Shown piece by piece: positions 23,376 through 37,500 of a stretch of 64,000 nucleotides of DNA. Made by a program: the position numbers and the translations under genes. The DNA comes from Pempheris klunzingeri (taxonomy: Eukaryota > Chordata > Actinopteri > Acropomatiformes > Pempheridae): positions 19,392,885 through 19,456,884 of the forward strand of contig NC_092029.1 in assembly GCF_042242105.1 (NCBI RefSeq). The letters are read 5' to 3'. The notes beneath the pieces were generated by a model. That model searched no databases, had not been told where the DNA came from, and saw nothing but the letters and a program-made list of their open reading frames with translations. Numbering within the stretch: the stretch's first letter is position 1; each line of letters begins with the position of its first letter.

Positions 23376-26300
23376 ATGACTGAAGAGTCCGCTGTTAAAG
23401 TCTGTGTTCGAGTTCGCCCGCTTATTGCCAGGTGAGCTACATGTTCGGAGCCGTCTTTACATTAACGTTACCAAGTGGTAGCTAATGCTAATACAGGCTG
23501 TTAACGTCACTTAACTGGTAATCACTCGTAGTTAACGTTAAATTTCGGGTCTTCGTTTCAGCAAATAATAACTATGTATCTGGCATACTTTTATATATTT
23601 ATATTTTCACTTGTGTGTTTGACGTTTATTCTTATTCTTAGACTAACTTAGTGCCGCGGAGCCAGAAGTTTGACGTTTAAAGTTAACGGTGAAGTTTTTT
23701 TTTTTCTTTGTCTGAGTGACAGAGAAACGAGGACTCGAGATTTATCGTTTTATTAGTGTCGTATTATAACCACAGCTCTGCAGGGACTTATTGATCCGTG
23801 TCCTTTCCCCACACGGTAATCTGTTAACATGGTTGTGTATTGCCCGCTGGCATCTACAGGCGCCATTTCTGGTACACTAGAAAACAGGGCTCGTCCATCA
23901 AGACCATAATCTTTGATGTTGTTGACATACAATTAGACTTTTCACAACATAATAAATGCGGATGATATTATGAATGAAATTGGGACCTTGATTTCTCTTG
24001 TTGTTGTTGTTGTTATTATACTCCTTATTACATGATGGCTGCCTTAACGATTCAGCCACAAATGAATCCTCCACTAAACCTTCTCTCCTCAACACGCTGC
24101 TGAGAGAGTCTAACATTTCCACATGTCGTTTGAATGTGTGTCCTTGTTCCAGGGAAGAAAGTGCTACTTCGGAGAACGCAGAGCCTGTCCAGCTATTTTG
24201 GAAAGCTGACAAGAAATCAATTTATCAGGTTGATGATGGGAATTCAACCAAGACCTTTAGTTTTGGTATGTTTTGCCGCATGTTACAGGAGTGTGTGGTT
24301 CCTTTTGAGATTATTACCAGAGTAATTGTATTAAAAATCTACTGTACACTCATTTTCTTTTGTGTCCACAGACCGAGTGTTCACTGCTGAAGAAACAACT
24401 AATCACCTGTACCAGGACATTGCAAAGCCACTGGTTGTTTCCACTGTTGAAGGATACAATGGTATGTAATGGAAACTAGAGACGGTGGGATCTCTCTCAT
24501 GGTAGTGTGTAGTTCCATACACTCACTGTACGCATGTCTGTTCTGTGTTTAATCCACAGGAACCATATTTGCTTACGGGCAAACCTCTTCTGGAAAGACT
24601 TTCACCATGATGGGAAGTGACCGCATTCCTGGAGTGATACCTCTAGCTGTGGAAGATGTTTTCCAGACCATTAAAAATGTAAGAACTGTATCACATGCTT
24701 TAAGTGTTTCACAGTTTGTTCTGTAATCACTGCTTCTTCTAACTGATTTCTTTTCTTTTTATGCCCAAAGTGTCCAAAGAAGGAGTTCCTTCTCAGGGTT
24801 TCGTACATGGAAATCTACAATGAAACTGTTACTGATCTGCTTGTCGACAGCTGGAAGAGAAAACCCCTGGAAGTCCGAGAGCAAATCAATGTAAGTGGAC
24901 TAGGGTAAACCTCCTTGGCCTGCTTTAGACTGCTTTAGCTTTAGCTCTTGTTGCACTTGCTGGCTAAAGCCGGGTAGATCCACACAGGAGTCAAGGATGC
25001 TGTCCATAAAGCCTTAGCCTTATGCTTAGCACTAGCATTACAACCGCTGTACGGCTTCTTCAGCTCAGCCTGGATGGGGTGTTCCTCCTTTAGTCCATTG
25101 CAATGCAAGGAGTGCTCCCCTTGTGTATACAGCTTTCTTCCAAGCTGTAGTCGTTGGTTGAAAAAAAAAAAAAAACACACTTAATACACAACAATTTTAT
25201 ACTCTGCCTGCAAAAACAGTTGTATAATGTCTGTTGTGGCTCAGGAGGGTGCTTTTAAAATATCATCAGGGTTAACTCAGTTTGGACTTGGAGATGACAC
25301 ATTTTCAGTGGAAATCAATTGGAAGCAATGAAGTTTGACATGTTAAATGAATTGCATTATGGGGTAAAAGTGAGGATAAATTGGACAGTTCTCTGGCGAA
25401 CCCATTTAACAGGTGATTTATTATTAATCTGGGCCTAAGTTCCTTAGTAACATACTTAAAAGCTTAGGAGCAATAAATGCCAGAACGCCTTTGAAAATGT
25501 ACTTAACTATTTTACGTGATTGCGTCTTCATAATTACTGCGTGCAGAAAAACATCTATGTGGCTGACCTGACTGAGGAACTGGTTACGTCTCCTGCACAA
25601 GCTCTGGCCTGGATTCGGAAAGGAGAAAGTAAGATCTAAGGTTATTACTGATCGCGAGTATCAGCCTTGCACTGCAGCTTGCGTGTAACGTGTTTTTCTG
25701 CGCAATCTGCTTCCACAGAGAACCGTCACTATGGAAAGACAAAAATGAACCAGCGGAGCAGTCGCTCACACACCATTTTCCGAATGGTAAGCAACACCAC
25801 GACATGTCACAACAGTAACATGTGGGATTGTGGGGAAATCTGGATTTTTCATGATTTGGTTTTTGCTTAGATCCTGGAAAGCCGTGAAGTAAGTGACCCT
25901 GCATCAGGTGAAAACGCTGATGGAGCCATTATTGTGTCTCATTTGGTAAGCTAGCTCTTTCTTATTATTATTTGCATTCATATTATTTCATCCATGTTTT
26001 GGTTTTTTTCATCATTGTTTGTGTTACAATAATTATTTGGTCACTAGCAATTTTGCTTTATCTTCCAGAATTTAGTCGATCTAGCTGGATCTGAGAGGGC
26101 AAGTCAAACAGGAGCTGAAGGTAAGATGGAGTTGGAGCCATGTGAAATGCACATTAGGGCTGATACTATGTTGGGGCTTACTGAGATCACACCCTACAAT
26201 GTATACTGACTTTACATCTATTTTGACATCCTAGGCACGCGTTTCAAAGAAGGTTGCAATATCAATCGCAGCCTGTTCACACTTGGCCAAGTGATCAAGA

Positions 26301-28556
26301 AACTGACTGATGAAAGCCAGAAGTGAGTAAACGGGGGGCATGCAGTGTACTTATTGCAATGACTTTTCCACTTGTGTTAGCATAACTTATCATTTCTACT
26401 CTGACAATAACCATTTGGGTTGTACTGATACTGATGATACCCTTTTGGTACAGTGTTGAGTCTTACTGCTCCAGATGTATTTTCACTGACCAGGCAGGCA
26501 TAAATCTCAGTAATGTATTATCTTCTATTGTCTCTATATTTTGTGGATTAGTTATTGAACAAATGCAAAAACATGTAGCAACTCCGACCAGCTATGGTCA
26601 GTGAGTACAGGTTCTGGTACGAAACCTGGTAACCTCAATGTGTTGGCGAGACTCTGGGAAGCTGCACGCGGTCACTGCATTCGGCAGTTGTTCACCAAGA
26701 AACGGTGCCAGCATCTGTTTTAAAAGCTGCTTCTGGTCTCTACCAGACTAACCACATCCCAACTCCAGGGCCTTGTTCTTTGTTTGTGGGTTACTGAGTT
26801 ATCCAAATTTGAGTATAGACTGGAAATTCATCTGGAACCTTTGTCAGACCTTATGACACCCTATGCTCAGATCTGCAAAAATGTAGCTGGAACATGACCA
26901 AGACATTTTAGGGTGAACCACCTACATGAACTAATGTTCAGATACAAGTGACCTTCTCAGATTTATAATGAAAGAGTGTTGATTTGAATATAGTTCCAGA
27001 TGAGAACCTAGTGGTTATTGTGAAAGTGTTACCTGTACTTATACTTGATTTAAAAAAAAAAAAAAAAAAAAAAAAGCTTGTAAATTGAATATAAAACAAA
27101 CCAAAAGGACAAACTCAATTAAAAGTTTCCAAGGAGCCAACATTCCAATTAACATTGGAATTTGCATGTTAAAATGATAAACTGCCAAACTCATTCTGCA
27201 AAAAGTGATTTATGCAGTTAAGGCTGCTTTAAGTGATTAAGGGATTTTCAGTTCCATCAGTTTGGGGACGAAACAATTCATGTTTACATTAAGGAAAGTG
27301 ATGAGAGGAAAACAACGGATCGTAAGAACGGTTATTAACAGCCTCTTTGTATGTGTTGAAGATTATTTCAAGGTGGTGACATTAATGAAATATCACTCGC
27401 TCTCTTCAGGGGTTTCACCAACTACAGAGACAGTAAGCTGACCCGCATTCTGCAGAACTCCTTGGGTGGGAATGCTAAAACAGTCATCATCTGCACTATT
27501 ACTCCTGTTACTCTAGATGAGACTCTCAGCACTCTGCAGGTCAGTAAAATGTGCAGATTTCTTTCTTGCACACCTCTAGAAACCTCTGCCATGATATTTT
27601 AATATTTAACTATTACATTGTAATAGTAAATTGCATAGTTTGCTTTTTTTCCCCCTGTGCATGAATGCAAGATGGAACTGCAGCTCTATAGCTGGGTATA
27701 CAGTATGGGTTAAGTCTGCTCACAACATCCAAAACAGTCCGTCTAGGAAGTGCAGTTATATGGGAATTTTAAGCATGACCCGTCAAAGCGAATGTCACGC
27801 CCCTGTCTAGGGGTGGCTGAGACGCAACATGAATGAAATCTGTCTTTCCCAAGCAGCCACAGAGACTGTTCACTTGCGCCAAAATCCCACCGGGGATGTC
27901 TGCGTTGCTCTGTGGCAGCATTCCGGTTTTGGTTGTAGAACCCACCGGGGGCGTTTCAGATGTTGAGCATTTTGCGTGGCTGATTCGTTGACTTGCTCAG
28001 ATTTTGTTGATTTGGTCATTTCCCTGTGATTTTGGTGAACCTATGGATATGAAAGAAAACTAATTATAATCTCTACCCTCCCTAATGCGGGTAGAAAGGA
28101 GAGAAATCACTATTTACAGAAATGGCAGCCCAACTCTATTACCTACAGCACATTACAAACCAAACCCTCAGTGGGGTAACACTGCAGTTAGACGGGTGTC
28201 TGAGGCCAGTTGGGAGATGAGCAAGTCGAGGCTGTTCTCTCTGCCACTGACCAGCGCCCTCCTGCCTCTTTGAAACGAGGGCCATCCTAATGGGAACCAA
28301 TCACAGGCGAGAACCAGGGGCAGACGGCCATTCCAGAGTGTCAGGGTTACAGCAACCGTACGCCCGCAGGCGTAACAGAATATGAGACTGCGAAATCAAA
28401 GCAGACGATGTTTCACAGAATGTTTGTTTATATCAGTTTGCCAGCACTGCAAAGAAAATGAAGAACGACCCTCATGTGACAGAGTGTTCTGATGATGGGG
28501 CTCTGCTCAAAAGATATCGTAATGAGATTGTAGATCTCAAGCGACGGCTCCAGGAG
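23376..28556 (+). other. cenpe: cenpe exons 1-12: kinesin motor domain and neck
   Basis: Exons: 23376-23431, 24153-24265, 24372-24461, 24560-24678, 24771-24890, 25547-25628, 25719-25786, 25871-25945, 26069-26120, 26235-26322, 27410-27539, 28437-28556. They encode residues 1-371. The nucleotide-binding motifs are intact, as is the conserved [20 protein letters not shown] helix. Exon 12 ends with donor GCAAGT after GAG instead of a GT donor. Confidence 0.93.
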
Positions 28557-31500
28557 GCAAGTGTTATTACATTTTTATTTATGTTCCATTCCTTCATTCA
28601 TTCACTCTTAAATTAATTCATTGGTCACGTGCATGACAGCAGCACCCTCTACCCACTGACCTGTGAATGACCCCCCCCCCCCACAGGTTTCTTCAGTTAC
28701 ACAGACCACAGCTACAGAGAAAAAGGTTCTCTCCCAGCTGATTCAAGAAAAGGATCAGCTCCAGAGAGAACAAGAGGACAGAATCAGAAACTTAACTAAA
28801 CTGCTTGTCACCAGCTCAAACCTGGTTCCTGTTCAAAAGGTAATTATTAAACAAAATAGTTAAATTACAGCTTCGTCTGCATTATCATAGTCATAATGAC
28901 TCATGTCTTGGTTTTAAGATGCCAAAACGCAGGGTGACGTGGGGGGGGAAGATGCTCAGACTTGCCCGTCCTTCTGCTTTTGGTGGAGTTTCATCTGACC
29001 TCAGCTTTGCGGAATCTTTCACTCGAAAGAGGAAAGGAGACCGCTCTTGTCTGGAGCTAGGTGAAGGTAAGGAGGAGCAAAAATTCCCCTAATAATTCCC
29101 ATTTTTAATGCATGAAGTGCACTATTTGATAATTAGCTGAACGCATCCATGGCATATTTTGACAGACGACGAGGACTTTGAGTCTCAGTGGGAGATTCCT
29201 GATGAGCCGTCGGATGAAATGGAGATGAGTCACAGCTCTGTGGCTGTTCGTAGCTTTGAGGACAGGTGAATGTCCCTCTACTAACAGTTATAGCAGTTGT
29301 CACTTTTAAGATCTACAGTGATAATAATTTAGTAATCCATAATATAATAATGTGACAGTGAATCATGAATTAGAGCTTTGTTGACCTTCATCCTGCTCCC
29401 CTAAATGGCCATTCATTCATTCATTTCACTGTTTGCCTTTATTCCAGTCCCAAAGACTTTTTGTCTCCAGACCGGATGCGTGAGCTCTCAGAGAAAGTGT
29501 CCAATCTGGAGCTGCAACTGGACATGGAGAGTCAACAGAAAGAGGAGGCCATGACAAAGGTAGAAACATTGAATGGCAGAGTGGCAGACCTGGAGCTCAA
29601 TCTGCAAACGGAGGCCCAGCAGAAACAGGAGGCCCTAGAGAGACTACAGACGACAGAAAAGAGGGTAACCGAGCTGGAGCTGCAGCTGCAAACGGAGGCC
29701 CAGCAGAAACAGGACGCCATGGAAAAGGTGGAGATGTTCGAGTTCAGAGTGGCAGACCTTGAGAGACAGCTGGAAGAGGTGTGCTGTGTTTTAATATACC
29801 TGCTCTGTGCCCTCCAAGTGAGAGGAGAAATCCTCAATTACAATAGCACATCTTCCAAACTGTTCTTGTTTTCCAGATAAGAAGTGAGTTTGCAGAGACC
29901 ATCCAGCTGTGTGAAACTATGGCTTCAGAGAAGGTAATATTTAATGGAATTCACCAACTGTGCGACCCATCTCACAGCTCAGAAGGTTTTCTTGTCCTTT
30001 TAAATCAGCTCAGTTAAATCAAGACCAGGCTAAATGTAGAACTATTCCAGACTGTCTAATTTCTAGGTTTAAAGCCAAAAATCTTTGCCATATGTAGTTG
30101 TAAAGTTTTATAACCTATGGTAGAAGTTTGTTTCAACAGGCAAAAGTGCAACATCTGCACACAAAAATAAAATCAGGACCTGTTAAGTTACATGTTGACT
30201 TGAATCAGAATCATATAAAGGAAGGGAATTAATGCAACAAGCAAAAACTATGCATTTATTTAAGCTACTTAGTGATGATAACAGTGCAATGTGCCAATGC
30301 AATTCAAGTTAGAATTTGTGTGTTTATAGGACACGGTGGCTGTTGAGCGAGACTATCTGAAGCAGGAGCTTGGGATGTTCATAGAGCAGATTGAAAGTCT
30401 GGAGAAAGAGAAAGCTGCTCTGTCACAGGAGCTGGAGGAGAAGAGAGAGACAGATGAGTTCAAGTCTCTAGAGGAGGAGTTCAGGAAGGAGCATGAGGTA
30501 AAGTTGCTCCATTATTACCGATTATCTAGATATTTTGGGTTTGACTTTGTAGTTACTATGTTATTACTGGTGATGCTTTCAATGTGTTAATGCTTTTTGT
30601 GATTATTTTGTTTGTGTATTCTAACAGGATGATCTGCAAAATGAAATATCTAGCTTGAAGATGGCCATCAAATCCTCTGAAGTGCAATGCCTGGAGCTTC
30701 AGGTAAGTTGACATGCTGAAAATAAGTTTTGTTTTATTAGATATTTAGTTTTGTTAAATATTCTGTTTGTTTTTTTTTTCCACCAAGAAAAAAATAGATA
30801 CTCAGTCTGATGAGCTGAAGAAGAAAACTGAATTTGCAGAGGAACTTCAGAGTATGGTATGTTGTTTTGTCGCCTCTAAATATTATGCCAGTTCTTAAAA
30901 TGGCTCTTTTAGCGCGCTAGTACGAGTGAACTGGGGCTCCAGATGATAAATACCAGGGAAGCTTTAGTGAGCCGTCTTTGGTTCCATTGTTTTATGTAGT
31001 TTTTCTTCCAATGTTAACTGGATGTATGGGAGATGAGATTTAGGCTGAGGAGCCATTGAATTGTCAGTTGAAGTTGAAGCACTGAAAGGGTTCTGAAGTG
31101 AAGAGTGTGCTGAAAGGCAACTGAAATCAGTAATTAAATAATTAAGCAGGGGGGGCACTGTCATTAAGCAGGCTAATTCTGCCATATTGCCCTCTTGTAG
31201 AGTGGTAAGGACCTGGTGCAGGAGGTGGCAAAACTCCGGCGCTCCCTGGATGATGCCGAGGGCCTCAGCAGAGACACAAAGAAGGAATGGGCTGTCCTGC
31301 GCAGTCAGAACATCACTCTGGAGGAGACAGCTGTAAGTGGGATTCACACACAACGCTTTAGCAGTCTGACACTCTGAGTAGTTAGAATACTGAAGTGGTT
31401 CAGCTTCATTAACTGCCTCGTCCAAGAGTGAATGAATTCTTTTGTCCTGCCCTGTTTCTGTTTTACCAGCTGTGTGCTCTTATGGTTGCTTTTGAAGTCT

Positions 31501-34500
31501 TAAATAAGACTCAAAAAGATGGAGTATGTACAATAGTGGACAGTGTGTCTCAATGATAATGTAACATCTGTGCTAGGGGCACCAGGACCAATATGTGTAT
31601 CTTTGCCATTTAGTGTTTTTTTTGTCACAATGTCCTCTCCAGATGACCCTGACTGCCAACCACGAGAAGATGAACGCTGAGGTGAACAGCCTGCGCTCTC
31701 AACTTGAGACGGAGAAGGCACGCTACAGAAAGATGCAGATCGATCTCCAAAAAGAGCTGAATGTTGCGTTTGAAGAGAACACCAAGCTCAACACTCTGCT
31801 GGATGGGAAAGTCCCGAAAAGTATGTTCAAAGTTAGGGTGTGTATTTAATGTAACTGCCAATTGGGATTTGCTGGGAGCTCTAAGATGTTTTCTGCCTCC
31901 AGATCTGATAGACAGCATGGAACTTGAGAGAAGAGTGGCCAACCTGACTAAAGAGCTGACAGCATCTCATGAAACAGAAGAGGCCCTCAGAGCTCAGCTG
32001 GAGAAACTAGTTTCATTCCAAACTCTCCCAGATAAAATGGACAATTTGATGAAGCAGGTCAACATCCCAAACACCCTCTAAGGATAGTGCCAGATTGAGA
32101 TGGAGAGCATTTTACAGTAATCATGTGGTTTCATTCTGTGTTGTGTCAGGTGTGTGAGTTGACTGAGGAGCTGTGTGCTGTTCAAGCTGACAGGGACGGC
32201 CTGCTCTCAACCCAAACTCAACGCCAGGAGGAGGCTCAGCAGCTCACAAATTCCCTGCAGATGTCCCACGACGAGATTCTGAAAATCCAAGCAGACCTTA
32301 GTGCTGCTTTGCTGAGGGAGAAGGAGCTGAACCAACAGTGTGTTGATGTCACACAGCAGCTGGATTCACTTCGTTCAGACCTGGAGCGCTCTAATGCTGA
32401 GAAGAGTCAAGTTATAGCCACCATTGAAGAGAGAGGCTTGAAAGTAAGCTGCTATATAATATAAATATAAAAATATATGATATGTTAAGACATATTGGCC
32501 TCTAGTTCTCAGACACAAATCACAGGACAAACACTCACTCCATCAGATCAGATCAGATCAGGATAAGGAAAGGTGTCCACTATCTAATAGATAGGATACT
32601 CACCATCCATTTTTTTACCCTCATCCTTTATCAGGACATCTCTAGCACAAAGTCATGGTAATGCTTTCATTTCAGCTGGAGGAGAGTGAACAGCACAGAG
32701 CGTCACTGGAGGAAAACCTGAGTGAGTTACAGCAGCTGGTGAAGGATTTGGATGAGAAGCTTGCTGACAGTGAGGTTGCCCGAACCACAGAGGAGGAGAT
32801 CGGCAAAGAACTTCAAGAACAAGTAGGCCTCTGATTGATGCTTGCTTTTATTCAATTAAGTAAACGCGATTGGATTTTTTTGAACACTCAGAACACGGAG
32901 ACCTTTGCTGTATGTCATATTTTCTCTGGTTATTACGTCTGTTCTTGTGTTAAACTGTAGATCAATTAATACCATATATGTGACCTCAAGTTTTGTGAAT
33001 TTGGATAATTCTAGCTGAATCAGCTAACTGAAGAGCTTCAGTCTGTGCGAGCTGGGAACGAGCAGAATGCCTGTGCTCAAAGCTCAGCAGAAGAGACGGA
33101 GAAGCTGCTCTCTACACTTACATCTCTCACTGCAGAGAGAGACCAGCTCAGGATGGACCTTCAGGAAAAAGAACAGATGGTTAGTGACTGTTTTTTAGAA
33201 TATCAAAATGTTCTGTGTGTCTGTGTGTGTTTTGCTTTTATTTGAAAGTAACAGTGAAGAGGCAGGTAGGAAATGGGGGGGGGGGCATTAACCGACAAAT
33301 CAACAGTCTTATTCTCTGTAATGACAACTTAAAATCTGCTGCTTAGTGTCCTTGTTCAACTCTGTGAGCAGAAAGAGTCTGATTTAGGGGAACATGTGAG
33401 TTAAATGTTAAAATGCTGACTGTTGGTTGGAAATCTTCCCAACAGATGCAGAGTCTGTCACACGAGCTTCAGTGCGTGCGAGATGAGAAAGATGCTGTCC
33501 CGATGGCCAGTGGTCAGAGCTCAGCAGAGGAGATGGAGAGGCTGCTCTCCACCATGGCTTCTCTCAAGGCAGAGAGAGATCAACTCAAGACGGACCTCCA
33601 GGAAAATGTGGAGATGGTAAATGCTTCGTCAGTCCAGATTTTAAAATCCGTTCATTTCTGTCAACTGTGCTGGGCCACTGCTCTTTTTTATTTTTTTTCT
33701 GTCTCTGCCAGAGCCCGAAAACAATTAGTACATTTTTTTATTTTTACAAAACAGATGATTGAGAATCAGGAAGAGCTGAGGACAGCCCTGGAGAAGAATC
33801 GTGAACAGAAGGCGCAGATCAAACAGCTGGAGACTGGCCAAACATCCAAACACGACGGTCCTCCCAACGAGATGAATGCACAGCTAGAGGAGCTACAAGC
33901 ACATGTAAGAGTTTCTTGATGCATCAGGTCTCTTTTTGCACAATAAAAGCTTGCATGGTACCCTTACAATAACTATGCACTTACTTCAGCTTTAAAGATG
34001 TTTATTGTCATAGAAGTTCTTTTTCAATACCATTACCCATAATTCATGGTGCCAATAAGCAAATAAATTCAAAGTTTAGTGAGAAGTACAAAACATGCCT
34101 GTGAACATGAAAATGCAAAGTGTGAAGTTATATGTCTCCTAATGATGCATTTCTAAATGAGATTACTTTTGAATTCTGGGTAAATAATTTTGGATGATTT
34201 TGTCACCTGCTGCTGCGTTCTCTTCACAATTACAACCACAAACCAGTACTGAATTTGTTCCAACTCTAATTTGCGTGTCTAAATGACTTCCTCTTCATCG
34301 AAATCGAGTGTAGAGTGATCACCCAAACCAGACTGATGGAAAAAGCAAACATTTTTACGTAACTAAAACTGGTCATAACATGAACACGTAGAGTTGTTGC
34401 GCTATCCAAGAAGAACATTTTGAAATGGGAGTTCCAGAACCAGTAGCTCCTCCCACTTTGTAACTTCATTTGTTAACCAAAAGATGTTGCAAGTTGATAT

Positions 34501-37500
34501 TCAGCCCTTTTAAAAATGTACATAGGAATTATCTCAATACGAACGTTTAGACCATCCAAGGTATTAAATATATCCTGTGTAAATAAATCCTGATGAAAAG
34601 TTTTCACAACAATGATTTCAGACGAAGACTGTGACTGAGGAGCTTGAGAGTGTGCGAGCAGAGAGAGACGGTTTACTGTCTGCGAAGATGGCCGCCACTC
34701 AAACTGTGACTTCTCTCAGTGAGGAGAGGGATCAGTTGCAGGAGATACTGGAGGGACTGAGGCAGGAGAAGCTGCAGCTCAGAGCAGAGCTGGAGGAGAG
34801 GATGGAGGTGGTATGTTAACACTCTTCATTCTAAAGTAGTATTCATGTAAAAAAAAAATTGTATTGTATCTACAGAATCCCACTCTGCCCGGAGAGAGAG
34901 AAAAGGAAGAAAGTAAAGTGTTTTCTGTTGCAGGTCGCACTAGCTCAAAGTGGTTTTAATCAGCCAGAAATACTGACCTCAGAACTGCAAGCACAAGATG
35001 AGAAAGTAGTCCAACTTCATCAAGAGGTAACGACAAAATAACAAAATTATAGAATATGTTTAATATATTAAGATGTACATTCTGGTGCATGATTGAAAAT
35101 ACTTGAATATGGAATGTGGCCATTTTCCCCCTCCAGATAGAGCAACTACAGGCTACTCTGCAGATGGTCAGTGAGCAGAAGAGCCAGTTGGAAAATGAAC
35201 TGCAGCGTAATATGGAGATGGTGAGGCGAAGTTGTGTCTGGTCCAACCGGTCGTTTCAGGGTTGTGATCACACTGCTAGGGACGTTAAGTAGCTTGTGTA
35301 CGGAGCTTGTAGTTTCCCTTTTGTAGTGATGAATTTTCTCATTTCTAGGCTACAGAGACTCAAAGCCTTCACAGTTCACTACAACAGCAGCTCCAAGAGC
35401 AGAATCAAAGAAACGCTGACCTGGAAAGCCAAAGCCAAGAGAGGCAAGCTCAGCTAGAACAACAGGTTTGTTCCTTGCAACATGTTTCACTCAAGCTGTA
35501 TGTTTTGATGTTCTTTTGAACAACATGCTCTCTTATTTTTAGATTGCAGAGACCCAATGTTGTCTACATTCTCTTCAAAATGACCTTCAAGAGCAGAAGC
35601 AAAAGAACTCGCATCATATGGAACTCTGTGAGCAAAGGGAGTCTGATCTGGAGCAACAGGTGAGTTAAAATGTTGATGAAAGATATTTTTACTATCTGAT
35701 CTGCCATTGTCGGTGCTCGAACTGTAATTTTGAAATCCTCCTGTTAAAACAGACAAAGTCTCTGAACGATCAGCTTGAGAGTGCACGAGCAGAGAGGGAT
35801 ACCTTGTTACTTGAGAAGGAGACCAGCTGTCAGACCTCCACAGAGGAGATGGAGAAGCTGCTGCGCAGAGTGACGTCTCTCAGTGAGGAGAGGGATCAGC
35901 TGCAGGAGACACTGGAGGGACTGAGACAGGAGAAGAAGCAGCTCGCAGCAGAGCTGGAGGACAGGATGGAGATGGTAAGAACATGGACTGAATGTCAATT
36001 AAGATTCTGATATATCCTGTTCATGCTCTCTAAAACTTGGTTGCATTTTTTTCTATGCCTTAAATTCTATGCCTCTGTTGTAACTTAATACAACAGTCAG
36101 AACTAGAAATGTAGTGAATTTGCACCTCAAGTGCAAAAATAAGAAGAATAAATAAGGTTTCACGATTAATTATCTGCAGTTCTGTTTTAAAATTAAACTT
36201 AATTAATGGCGAGAAGTTCCAGGAATCCAAGGAAAAGTGATCTCTTCTGAGGAGGCTCTAATTTAATAAACCTACAAACCTAGTTCAAACTGATGCCCCA
36301 TTGTTCTCTTACACATTCTCTCTCTTTGTTCCTCAGATGCAGTGTGACTTGCAGCAGCAGTTCAACTCTGAGTCACAGTCACTAAAAGAGGAGCAGGAGG
36401 CTCAACAACTTCTGCAGGTAAATTCATGTCACTGGCTTTTTCTCATTGTTATACCTCTGACAGTTTTGCATTTAAGGTTCATTTCATGCATTGGGCAGTT
36501 GCCCCCTAACACACAAGACTCTTTTCTCTGCATTGAGCTATGTTGTTACTTTGGTAATTCGAATGATTTTCAGTTCATGTTGTTGCTCATATCTTCGGCT
36601 ATGTCCTTAAGCAGATAAAGGCCTTATAGTTATATAGTTATAGTTATACTGAAAATGTTAAAGTATCCCTGCATGGTGTTCAGATCCAACAGCTACAGGA
36701 GCATCTAGAAGAAACAAAGGAGGAGATGAGCCAGTGCAAGCGTGACCTTCAAGAAAATGTAGAACTGGTGAGTTCTCCCCCCCCCATCTTTTTACCTGGA
36801 TCATTATTAAAATGTCTGTTTGTAGGGTTGTAAATCATTTTTGTCATTGAATGAATCTGCTAATTATTTCTTGATTAATCATTTAGTCTATGAAGTGTTA
36901 CAGTATCCAGTTTATTGTCATGATAAATAAAAAGCTGTTTTGCTTGAAAATGGCTGAAATGACAAATTGTTTATCAGAATAATTGCTGATTTATTTTCTT
37001 TTGATTGATGAACCAACTGGCAGTTGCAGTTGCAGCTGTAGTAATGCCACAGCCCAAGACCGTTGGCCCTTTTATTGTACACTCCTTTTTAGCGACTTTG
37101 TATAGAAAAGATTTTCAGTTATATATTCTTTCAGATGATCGAGAACCAGGAGGAGCTGAGGGTGTCTCAGGAGAAGATTAGAGTTCTACAAGATGAGATC
37201 AGCTTGCTGAAGACTCAAAATGCAAACCTCGAGGCCAGACAGGGCAATGGGTGTGAAGCAGAGAGTACTCTCCAGTTACAGGAGCTCCAAAACCAGGTAG
37301 GACTACATTTAGGAAGTAATACACTGAATGAACCTGATTTTTAGGCACATTTTTAGATGACTTGATTAGGTTTGTCCAGATTTGACAAAACTCCACTAAG
37401 CAAGTTATGTACTGAAATACAGATATTATAATGTCAAATATTGGGGATGACAATATTGGGCTATACAAAATAAATTGAATTGAATTGAATTGAATTGACA

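Noticed and set aside
30964-31425. 153-aa antisense frame in cenpe
   Set aside because: It is opposite the real exon 21 and intron sequence, with no domain.
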